From NCBI RefSeq assembly GCF_900188105.1, contig NZ_FZNP01000008.1:248001-312000 (forward strand): a stretch of DNA of 64,000 nt. The letters are read 5' to 3'. Within the stretch, counting starts at the first letter, position 1. Every line of letters starts with the position of its first letter. Positions 48,859 to 57,304 of the stretch are shown piece after piece. A program made the position numbers and the translations under genes. This DNA is from Actinomadura mexicana (GTDB lineage: Bacteria; Actinomycetota; Actinomycetes; Streptosporangiales; Streptosporangiaceae). The notes below the pieces were generated by a model, which did no database searches, had not been told where the DNA came from, and saw only the letters and a list, made by a program, of their open reading frames with translations.

Positions 48859-48910
48859 CAGTGGCGGCAGCCGCGCTCAAGTAGCAGCGGCGGCAGCCGC
48901 GCTCAAGTAG
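48837..48910. repeat. 26-bp tandem repeat across a convergent gene end
   Basis: GGCGGCAGCCGCGCTCAAGT plus AGCAG recurs at 48837, 48863 and 48889 (period 26). The first copy encodes the last residues and TAG of the kinase. The third contains the stop of the convergent cutS gene. The period is not a multiple of 3, so duplication created new non-coding spacer and may have replaced the original 3' ends. Confidence 0.85.
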
Positions 48911-50276
48911 CCGGCTGGCCCGGTGGGAGGCGGACGGTGACGATCAGTCCGCCGCCCGGGCGCGGCGCCGCGTAGACGGCGCCGCGGTGCGCCAGCACCA
49001 CCGAGCGGACGATCGACAGGCCGAGCCCCGCGCCCTTGGCCGACTCGACGCGGTCGGCGTTCAGCCGCCGGAACGGCTCGAACAGCCGCTCCACCTCGTA
49101 GGCGGGCACGACGGGCCCGGTGTTCTCGACCTGGACGGTGGCGTAGCCCTCCAGCATGCCGGTGCGGATCCACAGCTCGCCGCCGTCCTCGACGTTGTGC
49201 TTGATCGCGTTCTCGACGAGGTTGGACACCAGGTGCTCCAGCAGCACCGGGTCGCCGAGCGCCGTCCCGGAGGTCAGCTCGGGGTGGACGGCGACGTCGT
49301 TGTCGTGGTCGCGGCGGGCCGACTGCTCCAGCACCGTCGCCGCCACCTCGGCCAGGTCGACCGGCGTGCGGGCGGTCAGCTCCCGCTCGCTGCGGGCCAT
49401 CAGCAGCAGCCCCTCGATGAGCCGCTCGTGCCGGGCATTGGTCGCCAGCAGCGTCCGGCCGACGGCGCGCAGGTCGTCGGAGACCTCCGGGTCGCCGAGC
49501 GCGACCTCCAGCAGCGTCCGGTTGATCGCGAGCGGGGTGCGCAGCTCGTGCGAGGCGTTGGCGACGAACCGGCGCTGGGTGTCGAACGCCTGCCCGAGCC
49601 GCTCCAGCATCGCGTCGAACGTGTCGGCCAGTTCCTTGATCTCGTCGTCCGGGCCCTCCAGCGCGATCCGCTCGTGCAGCGTGCTCTCCGACAGCCGGCG
49701 CGCGGTGGTGGTGACCCGCTGCAGGGGGCTCAGCGCCCGGTCGGCGACGAACCAGCCGAGCACCAGCGTGATGACGCCCACCCCTCCGAGCGCGAGCAGC
49801 GACCGCCCGACGAGCCGGCGCATCGTCTGCTCGACGAACTGGCGCTGCAGTTCGGCCGCCTCCGCGTCGGAGATGCCGAAGCCGATCACCTTGACGTTGC
49901 CGAGGATGTTGGCCATCAGGACCGACATCACGAACAGCAGCAGCGCGCCCGCCATGAAGAACAGCAGCCCGTACAGCAGGGTGAGGCGCAGCCGCACGCT
50001 CATCCGGCCCGGCATCACGGTCATCTGGGCGAACGGCCCGCCGCCCTCGCCGCGCCACATGCCCTTCGCGGCCGGGTGCGGCTGGGGGACCTGCTGCGGG
50101 CCGGGGCGGCGCCACCGCCCGCCGCGCCGGGCCCCGGGGTCGCCGGGGTCGCCGGGGTCGCCGGGAAGCGCGCTCGGCCGGGTGCCCTGCGCGCCGCCCT
50201 CCGGGAGCGGGTTCGGCCGGGCGGCCTCGCCGTCCGGTCCGTCCGGGCGGTCCTGGGGTGCGGTCTCCTCGGTCAC
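48903..50276 (-). CDS. cutS: sensor histidine kinase, CutS-like
   Basis: A 457-residue sensor. A Pro/Gly-rich cytoplasmic leader with GDPGDPGDPG (~1-90) precedes TM1 (LTLLYGLLFFMAGALLLFVM), a short outer loop of ~35 residues and TM2 (LALGGVGVITLVLGWFVAD). HAMP follows, then the H-box FVANASHELRTPL, the N-box LVENAIKHN and G-boxes GAGLGLSIV. Position beside a CutR-type regulator and near suhB, hemH and sepH mirrors the Streptomyces cutRS neighbourhood. The outer loop here has no cysteine. The start is GTG 50276, overlapping the cutR stop. Confidence 0.85.
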   Translation of the reverse strand: MTEETAPQDRPDGPDGEAARPNPLPEGGAQGTRPSALPGDPGDPGDPGARRGGRWRRPGPQQVPQPHPAAKGMWRGEGGGPFAQMTVMPGRMSVRLRLTLLYGLLFFMAGALLLFVMSVLMANILGNVKVIGFGISDAEAAELQRQFVEQTMRRLVGRSLLALGGVGVITLVLGWFVADRALSPLQRVTTTARRLSESTLHERIALEGPDDEIKELADTFDAMLERLGQAFDTQRRFVANASHELRTPLAINRTLLEVALGDPEVSDDLRAVGRTLLATNARHERLIEGLLLMARSERELTARTPVDLAEVAATVLEQSARRDHDNDVAVHPELTSGTALGDPVLLEHLVSNLVENAIKHNVEDGGELWIRTGMLEGYATVQVENTGPVVPAYEVERLFEPFRRLNADRVESAKGAGLGLSIVRSVVLAHRGAVYAAPRPGGGLIVTVRLPPGQPAT

Positions 50277-50926
50277 AGGCGGTATCCCACGCCGGGCACG
50301 GTCTCGATCACCGGGGGGTCGCCGAGCTTCTTGCGCAGCGTCATCATCGTGACCCGGACCACGTTGGTGAACGGGTCGATGTGCTCGTCCCACGCCTTCT
50401 CCAGCAGGTGCTCGGAGCTGACGACGGCGCCGTCGGCGCTGAGCAGCACCTCCAGCACCGCGAACTCCTTGCGGGTCAGCTCCACCGGGCGGCCGTCGCG
50501 CGCGACCTCGCGGCGGGCCGGGTCGAGGGTGATCCCGGCGCGCTCCAGGACGGGCGGCAGCGGCGCGGCGGCGCGCCGGCCGAGGGCCCGCACCCGGGCG
50601 ATCAGCTCGGCGAACGCGAACGGCTTGGCCAGGTAGTCGTCGGCGCCGATTGACAGGCCCTCGACCCGGTCGTCCAGCTCCCCCGCCGCCGTCAGCATGA
50701 TGATCCGCGCCGGGTAGCGCTGCGCCACGAGCTGCTTGCAGACGTCGTCGCCGTGCACCTTGGGCAGGTCACGGTCCAGCACGATCACGTCGTACTCGTT
50801 GACGCCCGCCCGCTCCAGCGCGCCCGCGCCGTCGTAGGCCACGTCCACCGCCAGCGTCTCCCTGCGCAGGCCGGTGGCGATCGCGTCGGCGAGCACGCGC
50901 TCGTCCTCGACGACTAGAACACGCAA
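50273..50926 (-). CDS. cutR: response regulator, CutR-like (OmpR family)
   Basis: A 217-residue regulator, the same length as Streptomyces CutR. The receiver domain (1-~115) holds VVEDE, the phospho-acceptor in VIVLDRDLP, LTAAG and the switch Lys in AKPFAF. The winged helix (~125-217) carries RKEFAVLEVLLSADGAVVSS, TNVVRVTMMTLRKKLG and GVGYRL. From memory, long stretches (TGLRRE, ERAGI, DPFTNVVRVT) match CutR. The start is TTG 50926 because GGAGGGGGAC lies just upstream and no ATG/GTG is suitably placed. Three 15-bp repeats lie ~50-95 bp upstream and may be its own binding site. Confidence 0.88.
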   Translation of the reverse strand: MRVLVVEDERVLADAIATGLRRETLAVDVAYDGAGALERAGVNEYDVIVLDRDLPKVHGDDVCKQLVAQRYPARIIMLTAAGELDDRVEGLSIGADDYLAKPFAFAELIARVRALGRRAAAPLPPVLERAGITLDPARREVARDGRPVELTRKEFAVLEVLLSADGAVVSSEHLLEKAWDEHIDPFTNVVRVTMMTLRKKLGDPPVIETVPGVGYRL

Positions 50927-50975
50927 AGGGTCCCCCTCCTCGTCGGGGCGCGGCCGGCCCCGCACCCCGGAACAT

Positions 50976-51020
50976 CCCGCTTCACCTATGCCCGCTTCAG
51001 ATATGCCCGCTTTACATATG
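50976..51020. repeat. three 15-bp direct repeats upstream of cutR
   Basis: CCCGCTTCACCTATG, CCCGCTTCAGATATG and CCCGCTTTACATATG follow head to tail. On the cutR coding strand this reads as GTAAAGCGG/TGAAGCGG boxes 15 bp apart. OmpR-family regulators bind direct repeats, so autoregulation by CutR is plausible. Confidence 0.6.
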
Positions 51021-51177
51021 CCATGGAGGCCGTAAGACGCCCGTAAGCAGCTGTTCCTCTCCCGGTACGCCCGATCGCGATCCCGCGGACGCAAGGATCT
51101 GCGAAAATTGCATCGCAAGACAGGTTTACCTTCAGCCTAGGCCTGGGTAGGCATGGGCACGATCCGGGAGGAGGCCC

Positions 51178-51354
51178 ATGGGCGAGTTGACACGCATGAT
51201 CCAGCAGCGGCTCGACGACGCGTACGCGTCGCTGCGGAGCGCCCACCAGGATGGGGACACCTACCTGGCGGACATTCGCCAGGAGGAGATCGAAGACCTG
51301 CGCCGGATCGCAGCGAACAACGACATCGGCGTCGAACCCCCCCGCTGCGACTGA
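51178..51354 (+). CDS. small conserved-looking protein (58 aa)
   Basis: GGAGGAGGCCC 3 nt before the ATG is one of the strongest ribosome sites in the window. The protein, MGELTRMIQQRLDDAYASLR and so on to NNDIGVEPPRCD, is predicted mostly helical with charged faces (DTYLADIRQEEIEDLRRIAA). No domain is recognised. It is divergent from cutR and faces the convergent inositol phosphatase gene. A role as a small regulator or adaptor is possible but unsupported. Confidence 0.65.
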   Translation: MGELTRMIQQRLDDAYASLRSAHQDGDTYLADIRQEEIEDLRRIAANNDIGVEPPRCD

Positions 51355-51437
51355 CCCCGCCGTCGCAAGGCGCTGTCCGTGACGGGGAGCCCGGGACCCG
51401 GTTCCGCGCTCCCCGTTCCGGTTTCCGCCCGCTCGCG

Positions 51438-52247
51438 TCAGTCCCGGGCCGGGTCGAGCGGGGCCAGCAGGTCGTGCAGGGCCTCGAAGGTGCCCGGGCC
51501 GGCGGCGATGGTCAGCTCGGGTCCCGGGGCCGCGCCGTGCAGGCCCTCCACCCGCCCGCCCGCCTCCCGGACGATCAGTCCGCCGGCGGCGATGTCCCAC
51601 GCCTGGACGCCGCGCTCGTAGTAGGCGTCCGCCCGCCCGGCCGCGAGGGAGCACAGGTCCACGCAGCACGACCCTCCCCGGCGGATGTCGCGGATGTTCG
51701 GCAGCACCCCGGTGAGGACCTCCGCCTGCCGCGCCCGCCGTCCCGCCTCGTAGCCGAACCCCGTGGACACCAGCGCCCGGCCGAGCGGTACGTCCGCGTT
51801 CACGCGGAGCTCGCGCGTCCCCGCCGCGGTGTGCTGGTGGGCGCCGCCGCCGCGCACCGCCGTGCAGGTCTCGCCGCGGCGCGGGATCTCCACCACGCCG
51901 GCGACGGCCTCGCCGTCCACCTCGGCGGCTATGCTGACCGCCCAGTCGGGCAGGTCGTAGAGGTAGTTGACGGTCCCGTCGATCGGGTCGACCACCCACC
52001 GCACGCCGCTCGCACCGGCCTGGGTGCCGCCCTCCTCGCCGAGGAAGCCGTCGCCGGGGCGCACCGCCCTGATCCGCTCGATGATCAGCTGTTCGGCGGC
52101 GCGGTCCATCTGGGTGACGACGTCGGTCGGGGACGACTTGGTGTGGACGACGTCCGGGCCGCCCGCGGGCCGCTTGTCGACCAGCATCCGGCCCGCCTCG
52201 CGGGCGGTCGCCACGGCCAGCTCCAGCAGCTCCTCGGCCAGGCTCAT
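51438..52247 (-). CDS. suhB: inositol-1-monophosphatase family protein
   Basis: A 269-residue Mg-dependent phosphatase. Metal-binding motifs are FLGEEGG (Glu), VVDPIDGTVNYLYDLP (motif A, Asp pair) and QAWDIAAGGLIVREAGG (motif B Asp). The family dephosphorylates inositol-1-phosphate, needed for phosphatidylinositol and mycothiol, or related sugar phosphates. GGAAGGGG precedes ATG 52247, which overlaps the hemH stop (ATGA). The suhB-hemH pair is a common actinobacterial arrangement. Substrate specificity is not fixed by sequence. Confidence 0.88.
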   Translation of the reverse strand: MSLAEELLELAVATAREAGRMLVDKRPAGGPDVVHTKSSPTDVVTQMDRAAEQLIIERIRAVRPGDGFLGEEGGTQAGASGVRWVVDPIDGTVNYLYDLPDWAVSIAAEVDGEAVAGVVEIPRRGETCTAVRGGGAHQHTAAGTRELRVNADVPLGRALVSTGFGYEAGRRARQAEVLTGVLPNIRDIRRGGSCCVDLCSLAAGRADAYYERGVQAWDIAAGGLIVREAGGRVEGLHGAAPGPELTIAAGPGTFEALHDLLAPLDPARD

Positions 52248-53152
52248 GAGGCCCCTTCCAGGAGGTGGCGGGGCAGGGCGGCGAAGCGCGGGTCGCTCCC
52301 GGGCGTGGCGGCGCGCTCGAACGCGAGCCCGAGCTCGGCGGCCAGGTCCGCGGCCTCGACGTCGAGGTCGTACTTGACCTCCATGTGGTCGGATACGAAC
52401 CCGATCGGCACGGCCGCCACGGCCCGGACGCCGCGGCCGTGCAGCTCCTCCAGGTGATCGGTGATCTGCGGCTCCAGCCACGGCTGGCCCGGCGGCCCGC
52501 TCCGGCTCTGGTACACCAGGTCCCAGGGCGCCCCCGGGGCCGCCCGCCGCGCGACCGTCTCCGCGGCGGTGTGCAGCTCAGCGGTGTACCGCTCCCTGCC
52601 GGGCTGGGACAGCGGCACGCTGTGGGCGGTGAAGACCAGCCGCGCGCCCTCGGGCAGGCGGCTCAGCGCGTCCTTCGCCGCGTCCACGAACGGCTCGACG
52701 AAACCGGGGCGGTCCGCGTAGGCGGGGAGCTTGTCGATCTCGGGGGCGCCCGGCACCTCGTCGCGGGCGCGCGCGATGTCCTCGAGGTACTGGTCGCTCG
52801 TCGAGTAGCCGCTGTAGGCGGACGTGACGAACGCGGCGACACGCCGGACCCCGTCCTCCTTCATCTGCCGGACGGTGTCGGCGAGATAGGGGCTCCAGTT
52901 CCGGTTGCCCCAGTACACGGGCAGGTCCACGCCGTTGGCGGCGAAGTCCGCCTCGATCGCGGCCTTGAGGTCCCGGCACAGCTGGTTGATCGGGCTGACC
53001 CCGCCGAACAGGAAGTAGTGCTCCCCCACCTCCTCCAGGCGCTCCTTGGGGATGTTGCGGCCCCTGGTGACGTTCTCCAGGAACGGGATGACCTCTTCGG
53101 GCCCTTCCGGCCCTCCGAAGGACAGCAGAAGCAACGCGTCATACGACGTCAT
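52244..53152 (-). CDS. hemH: ferrochelatase (coproporphyrin III type)
   Basis: A 302-residue enzyme inserting Fe2+ into a porphyrin late in heme synthesis. ALLLLSFGGPEGPEEVIPFLENVTRGR, FGGVSPINQL and WGNRNWSPYLADTV are N-terminal family blocks. FTAHSVPLSQPG carries the metal-binding His. YQSRSGPPGQPWLEP and IGFVSDHMEVKYDLD complete the site. In actinobacteria this enzyme usually acts on coproporphyrin III (CpfC role). The start is ATG 53152; ATG 53164 is in frame. It is cotranscribed with suhB. Confidence 0.93.
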   Translation of the reverse strand: MTSYDALLLLSFGGPEGPEEVIPFLENVTRGRNIPKERLEEVGEHYFLFGGVSPINQLCRDLKAAIEADFAANGVDLPVYWGNRNWSPYLADTVRQMKEDGVRRVAAFVTSAYSGYSTSDQYLEDIARARDEVPGAPEIDKLPAYADRPGFVEPFVDAAKDALSRLPEGARLVFTAHSVPLSQPGRERYTAELHTAAETVARRAAPGAPWDLVYQSRSGPPGQPWLEPQITDHLEELHGRGVRAVAAVPIGFVSDHMEVKYDLDVEAADLAAELGLAFERAATPGSDPRFAALPRHLLEGAS

Positions 53153-53199
53153 GCGTCCATCCAATCAGCCCGGGGCCCGGCTCCCCGCCAGGGGTGCGC

Positions 53200-54456
53200 T
53201 CACTCGTAGCGCGCCGAGTAGGCCTGCGCCAGGTTCAGGACCTTCTGGACGTACCAGTCGGCGTGGTTGTACTGCCAGACGGCCCGGTAGAGCTGCTGCC
53301 CGCCCCGTCCCGCCCCGTTCGCGCACAGGTACTTGGCCGCTCCGGGGATGGCGTCGTAGGGGTTCGTGATGTCGGCCTTGCCGTCGCCGTCGCCGTCCAC
53401 CCCGTACCCCTTCCACGTCGAGGGCAGGAACTGCATCGGGCCGAGCGCGCCCGCGCTGGAGCGGCCGGCGTTGCGCCCGTGGTCGCTCTCGACCTGGCCG
53501 ATCGCGGCGAGGACCGTCCAGGACAGGCCGCGGCAGCTCCGAGCCGCCTGCTTGTAGAGGTCCAGGTAGCTGCCCGGGCGGCCGCCGTCAGCCGGCGTCT
53601 GGTACTTGCGCTCGTGCAGGTTCAGCACGCTCGTACCGGAGCCGAGGACCTTGCCGACGGCCTTGACGACCTTGGCGGGGTCCACCCCGGGCGCGTTGAC
53701 GAGGACCGCCACGTTGGGGACGAGCCCCATCTCCTCCCCGGACTTCCTGCTGACGAGCATGTCGATGCCGGGCAGGCCGAGCGGCCCGGAGCCGCCCATG
53801 GTCAGCTTCGGCATCGTCCGCGCGACCACGGGGTACTGGTAGCCGCGGTTGAGCTGGAGCTGCTGGGCGGCGGCGGGCGACACCACGAACTGGTTGCCGG
53901 CCAGGGCGGCCCACAGGTCGGTCTTCTTCGCCGTCGCGGGCGGCGTCCAGGAGCGGAACGCCGACGGGTCCACGGCGAGCGCGTTCACCTGGCGGCCCTG
54001 CAGCTGGACGGCGCCGCCCGCGACGGCCGCCACGTCCCCGACCCTGCCGAGCTTCGCGATCCGGTTGATCTTGGCGGCGGGGATCGAGCCGGTGCCGACG
54101 GCGAGCACGTCGGGCGGCACGACGCGGCGCAGCGGCGCGACCTGGCCGCCGGTGGCCACGTTGACGGGGTCGCCGGGCCGCACGCTCGGCGGGGCCGCCT
54201 CCTGCGGCGAGTCGGCCCCGGCCGGATCCGCCTTCTCCGTGGTCAGCGCCGCGTAGACGCCGCCGGAGGTGCTGGCGACGGCCAGGACGGCGATACCGCC
54301 GATGAGGAACGGCAGCGCCCGGCCGCCCCGCCGAGGCCCTGCGCTCATCCCCCGCCGATCCCGCTTCTTCTTCTCGGGCCGCGGCCGGTGCGGACGGCCG
54401 GCGGACGCCTCACCACCGCTGATCGCGCCGGTGCGCGGAGCTGAAGGAGGAGCCAC
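53200..54456 (-). CDS. membrane-anchored lytic transglycosylase (SLT type)
   Basis: A 418-residue exported cell-wall enzyme. A basic leader (EKKKRDRRG) and one helix (LPFLIGGIAVLAVASTSGGV, ~49-70) act as signal anchor. A long region of unknown fold follows (~75-290). The C-terminal SLT_2 domain contains VLAAIGQVESDHGRNAGRSS (catalytic Glu), GALGPMQFLPSTWKGYGVD and a calcium-loop-like DGDGDGKADITNP, ending in the AWQYN-type YRAVWQYNHADWY. It should cleave glycan strands of peptidoglycan. The start is GTG 54456 with GGGGA upstream; ATG 54348 is an alternative. Confidence 0.88.
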   Translation of the reverse strand: MAPPSAPRTGAISGGEASAGRPHRPRPEKKKRDRRGMSAGPRRGGRALPFLIGGIAVLAVASTSGGVYAALTTEKADPAGADSPQEAAPPSVRPGDPVNVATGGQVAPLRRVVPPDVLAVGTGSIPAAKINRIAKLGRVGDVAAVAGGAVQLQGRQVNALAVDPSAFRSWTPPATAKKTDLWAALAGNQFVVSPAAAQQLQLNRGYQYPVVARTMPKLTMGGSGPLGLPGIDMLVSRKSGEEMGLVPNVAVLVNAPGVDPAKVVKAVGKVLGSGTSVLNLHERKYQTPADGGRPGSYLDLYKQAARSCRGLSWTVLAAIGQVESDHGRNAGRSSAGALGPMQFLPSTWKGYGVDGDGDGKADITNPYDAIPGAAKYLCANGAGRGGQQLYRAVWQYNHADWYVQKVLNLAQAYSARYE

Positions 54457-54598
54457 AACATTTCCCCACGAGTCTCGCTACGGACGGTTAGCCTGCCGTG
54501 GTTACCGGATCGTACGGTATCGCCGACTCTGTGCCCCCGTGCGGGCCGTCCAAAAATGTGAACTTTCCTCACGATCGAATCCTGAGTAGAGTCACCGC

Positions 54599-55909
54599 AT
54601 GTCCCCAGCGACCAACCGGACGTGGCAGAACTGGGCGGGAAACCAGCAGGCCACGCCGCACCGCGCCGGCACGCCGCGCAGCGCCGACGAGGTGTCCGCC
54701 GCGGTCCGGTCGGCCGCCGAAGACGGCCTCACGATCCGCATGACCGGCACAGGGCACTCCTTCACCGGCGCCGCCGTCGCCGAGGGCGTCCTGCTCCGCC
54801 CCACCGCGCTCACCGCGGTCCGCTCCGTCGACACCGCGACCGGGCTCGTCACCGTCGAGGCGGGCCTGCCGCTGCACGCGCTCAACCGCCTTCTGGAGGA
54901 GCACGGCCTCGCGCTGGCCAACATGGGCGACATCCAGGAGCAGACCGTCGCGGGCGCCCTGCAGACCGCCACGCACGGAACCGGGCGCGACGCCGCCGGG
55001 CTCGCCTCCCAGGTCGCCGCCCTTGAACTCGTCCTCGCCGACGGCACGGTGGCGACCTGCTCGCGCCAGGAGCGCCCCGACCTGTTCGCCGCGGCCCTCG
55101 CCGGGCTCGGCGCGCTCGGCGTCGTCACCGCCATCACCTGGCGGACCGTCCCGGCGTTCCTTCTGCGCGCGCAGGAGGCCCCGATGAAATGGGACGAGGT
55201 GATCGCGCGCGTGGACGAGTTCGACGCCGCCAACGAGCACTTCGAGTTCTACTGGTTCCCGCACACCGAGGGCTGCCTGACCAAGCGCAACAACCGCGTC
55301 GAGGGCCCCGCGCAGCCGCTGCCGAGGTTCAGGCACTGGCTGGACGACCGGTTCCTGTCCAACACGGTCTTCGGGGCAGTCAACAGGGTCACTCACCGGG
55401 CGCCCGCCGCGGCGCCCTTCGTGAACGGAATCTCCGCCAAGGCGCTCGGGGCCCGCACCTACAGCGACACCTCGTACAAGGTCTTCACCAGCCCGCGCAC
55501 GGTCCGCTTCAAGGAGCAGGAGTACGCGATCCCGCGCGAGGCGCTCGTCCCCGCGCTGCGCGAACTCCGTTCCCTGTTCGCCAGGCGGGACTGGCGGATC
55601 AGCTTCCCCATCGAGGTCCGGCTGCTTCCCTCCGAGGACGCCTGGCTCTCGATGGCGCACGGGCGGAAGAGCGCGTTCATCGCCGTGCACGTCTACCACC
55701 GCGACCCGCACGAGGACTACTTCGGCGGCGTCGAGGACCTCCTGACCGGGCTCGACGGCCGCCCGCACTGGGGCAAGCTCCACACCCGCGACGCCGCCTA
55801 CCTGGAGAAGGCGTACCCCCGGTTCGGCGACTTCCGCGCCCTGCGCGACGAACTGGACCCCGACCGCCGCTTCGCCAACCCCTACACGAGGCAGGTCTTC
55901 GGCGACTAG
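54599..55909 (+). CDS. D-arabinono-1,4-lactone oxidase-like FAD enzyme
   Basis: A 436-residue VAO-family flavoprotein. RMTGTGHSFTG holds the histidine that usually binds FAD covalently, and QEQTVAGALQTATHGTG completes the FAD site. The ALO C-terminal domain ends with GRPHWGKLHTRDAAYLEKAY, where HWGK is the catalytic signature of aldonolactone/alditol oxidases. The substrate may be a sugar lactone, gulonolactone or an alditol. No other sugar gene is adjacent. It is divergent from the lytic transglycosylase across ~140 bp. Confidence 0.9.
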   Translation: MSPATNRTWQNWAGNQQATPHRAGTPRSADEVSAAVRSAAEDGLTIRMTGTGHSFTGAAVAEGVLLRPTALTAVRSVDTATGLVTVEAGLPLHALNRLLEEHGLALANMGDIQEQTVAGALQTATHGTGRDAAGLASQVAALELVLADGTVATCSRQERPDLFAAALAGLGALGVVTAITWRTVPAFLLRAQEAPMKWDEVIARVDEFDAANEHFEFYWFPHTEGCLTKRNNRVEGPAQPLPRFRHWLDDRFLSNTVFGAVNRVTHRAPAAAPFVNGISAKALGARTYSDTSYKVFTSPRTVRFKEQEYAIPREALVPALRELRSLFARRDWRISFPIEVRLLPSEDAWLSMAHGRKSAFIAVHVYHRDPHEDYFGGVEDLLTGLDGRPHWGKLHTRDAAYLEKAYPRFGDFRALRDELDPDRRFANPYTRQVFGD

Positions 55910-55939
55910 CCGTACTCGACTCGCCGGCGACCGCCGTGC

Positions 55940-56881
55940 TCAGCCGCCGGGGGTGGCGCGCCCCTGCGGCCCGGGGACGCCCTGGCCGCCGTCCTGCGGG
56001 CTCCCGGTCGTCGCCGGCGGCTCCGGCGTCACCGGCGCCGTCGTCGGCGGCGCGGTCGTGGGCTCCTGCGTCGGCCGCTCGGTCGGCTCCGACGACGGCT
56101 GCGGCGCCGTCGAGCCCGGCCCCCCGGTCGGCGCCTCGCCCGTCGGCGTGCCGCTCGGCGAGGAGCCGGGCTCCTCGGTGGTGCCTCCGGAGGGGCTCTG
56201 CGAAGGGGTGTCGGCCGGCCGCCCGCCGCCCCCGCCGTCGAGGACCTTGGTGACGGTCAGGCCCTTGCCGCCCCCGCCGCCGACCGGCTTGCCGGTGCTC
56301 GCCTCGTAGATCGTGATCCCGCCGATGACGACCGCGAACACCGCCGCCGAGGAGACCACCAGCGTCACCCAGTGCGCCTTGGCCCACTCCACCGTGCTCT
56401 GCCACGCCGAGCGGCGGACGACCTGGCGCACCGCGTCCTCGCCCGCCTCCTCGGCGAACGCGGCGGCGACCGTCTGCGCCGGGTCCAGTCGCGTGGCGCC
56501 GGGGTCGCCGCCGGGGTCGAGCCGCGTGGCGTTGGGGTCGCCCCCGCCGAACACGGGGTCGAGGCGCGTCGCGCCGGGGTCGCCGGACCACACCGCGGTC
56601 CGGGTGGGATCGGCGCTCGTCGCTTCCTCGGCCGCGCCCTCGGCCATGTCCCGCCGCCGGACCGCCGACTGCAGGTGCGTCAGCTCCTTGATCTGCTCAC
56701 GGCCCTGGTCGAGGTAGTGCTTGCCGACCGCCGACCCCGCCGTCGAGATCACGCTCATCAGCGCCGCGCCGATGATCGTCCCGTACACGCCCAGGAAGGA
56801 CGCGCCCAGGGCGGCGACCGCCGTCGCCACCGCACTCGCGATCAGCTGCGTCGTGCTCACATCCGGCAGCTTGCGCGGCAT
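55940..56881 (-). CDS. membrane protein with three GDPxATRLDP repeats
   Basis: A 313-residue protein. An N-terminal hydrophobic hairpin (LIASAVATAVAALGASFLGV, YGTIIGAALMSVISTAGSAV) is followed by a cytoplasmic region holding GDPGATRLDP, GDPNATRLDP and GDPGATRLDP plus a related TRTAVW site. One more helix (VTLVVSSAAVFAVVIGGITI) leads to a Pro/Thr/Ser/Gly-rich outer tail of ~110 residues. ATRLD fits the pT-x-x-D pattern preferred by FHA domains, so these may be kinase target sites. The family is not recognised. GTG 56893 is an alternative start. Confidence 0.65.
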   Translation of the reverse strand: MPRKLPDVSTTQLIASAVATAVAALGASFLGVYGTIIGAALMSVISTAGSAVGKHYLDQGREQIKELTHLQSAVRRRDMAEGAAEEATSADPTRTAVWSGDPGATRLDPVFGGGDPNATRLDPGGDPGATRLDPAQTVAAAFAEEAGEDAVRQVVRRSAWQSTVEWAKAHWVTLVVSSAAVFAVVIGGITIYEASTGKPVGGGGGKGLTVTKVLDGGGGGRPADTPSQSPSGGTTEEPGSSPSGTPTGEAPTGGPGSTAPQPSSEPTERPTQEPTTAPPTTAPVTPEPPATTGSPQDGGQGVPGPQGRATPGG

Positions 56882-57304
56882 CGCCTGATTCACCCCTGTC
56901 TGTCGCCACGGACACCCCCGAAAGTGAACTGATCGGGAGGACGCGGGTGTTCCTGCCCACGACGTGACGCTCGCAACGTCGGAGCGGCGGGACGTTCGCG
57001 GCCTCGTCAGGAACGGTGTGGAAAAGGATGGACAAGAATCGAGCAGAGCGGCCCCCCGCCGGTCGCGGCACCGGCAAGCTTGGTCAGGTGCCCTCTTCGA
57101 CCTCCTGAAGAGGGCTTCGAGAGCGGCGATGTTCGGACATGCCGGGTACGGTGCTGGCAGCAGGTGTGTCCGAAAGAGAGACTCGGGAACCCGGGGGAAG
57201 GGCACGCATGCGCCCTCGGTGGGCATCGGACGGCCGACCGGTGAGAGCACGGTCGCGCGGTCCGGCGTCCTCCGTGCCGTCAGGACAGGGCAGGAAGGAC
57301 ACGC
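56882..57304. other. 423-bp divergent intergenic region upstream of sepH
   Basis: No convincing gene was seen. GCCCTCTTC (57090-57098) and GAAGAGGGC (57107-57115) form a perfect 9-bp stem with an 8-nt loop, well inside a probable long sepH leader; it could be an attenuator or a terminator of an upstream transcript. AGGAAGGACACGC precedes the sepH ATG. Confidence 0.45.

Noticed and set aside
45837..48884. 1015-codon open frame in another plus frame across the second kinase
   Set aside because: Arg/Pro/Ala-rich nonsense sequence; the kinase-SBP frame explains the region.
54457..54598. Riboswitch upstream of the lytic transglycosylase
   Set aside because: Too short and without the conserved elements; only a divergent promoter region is supported.
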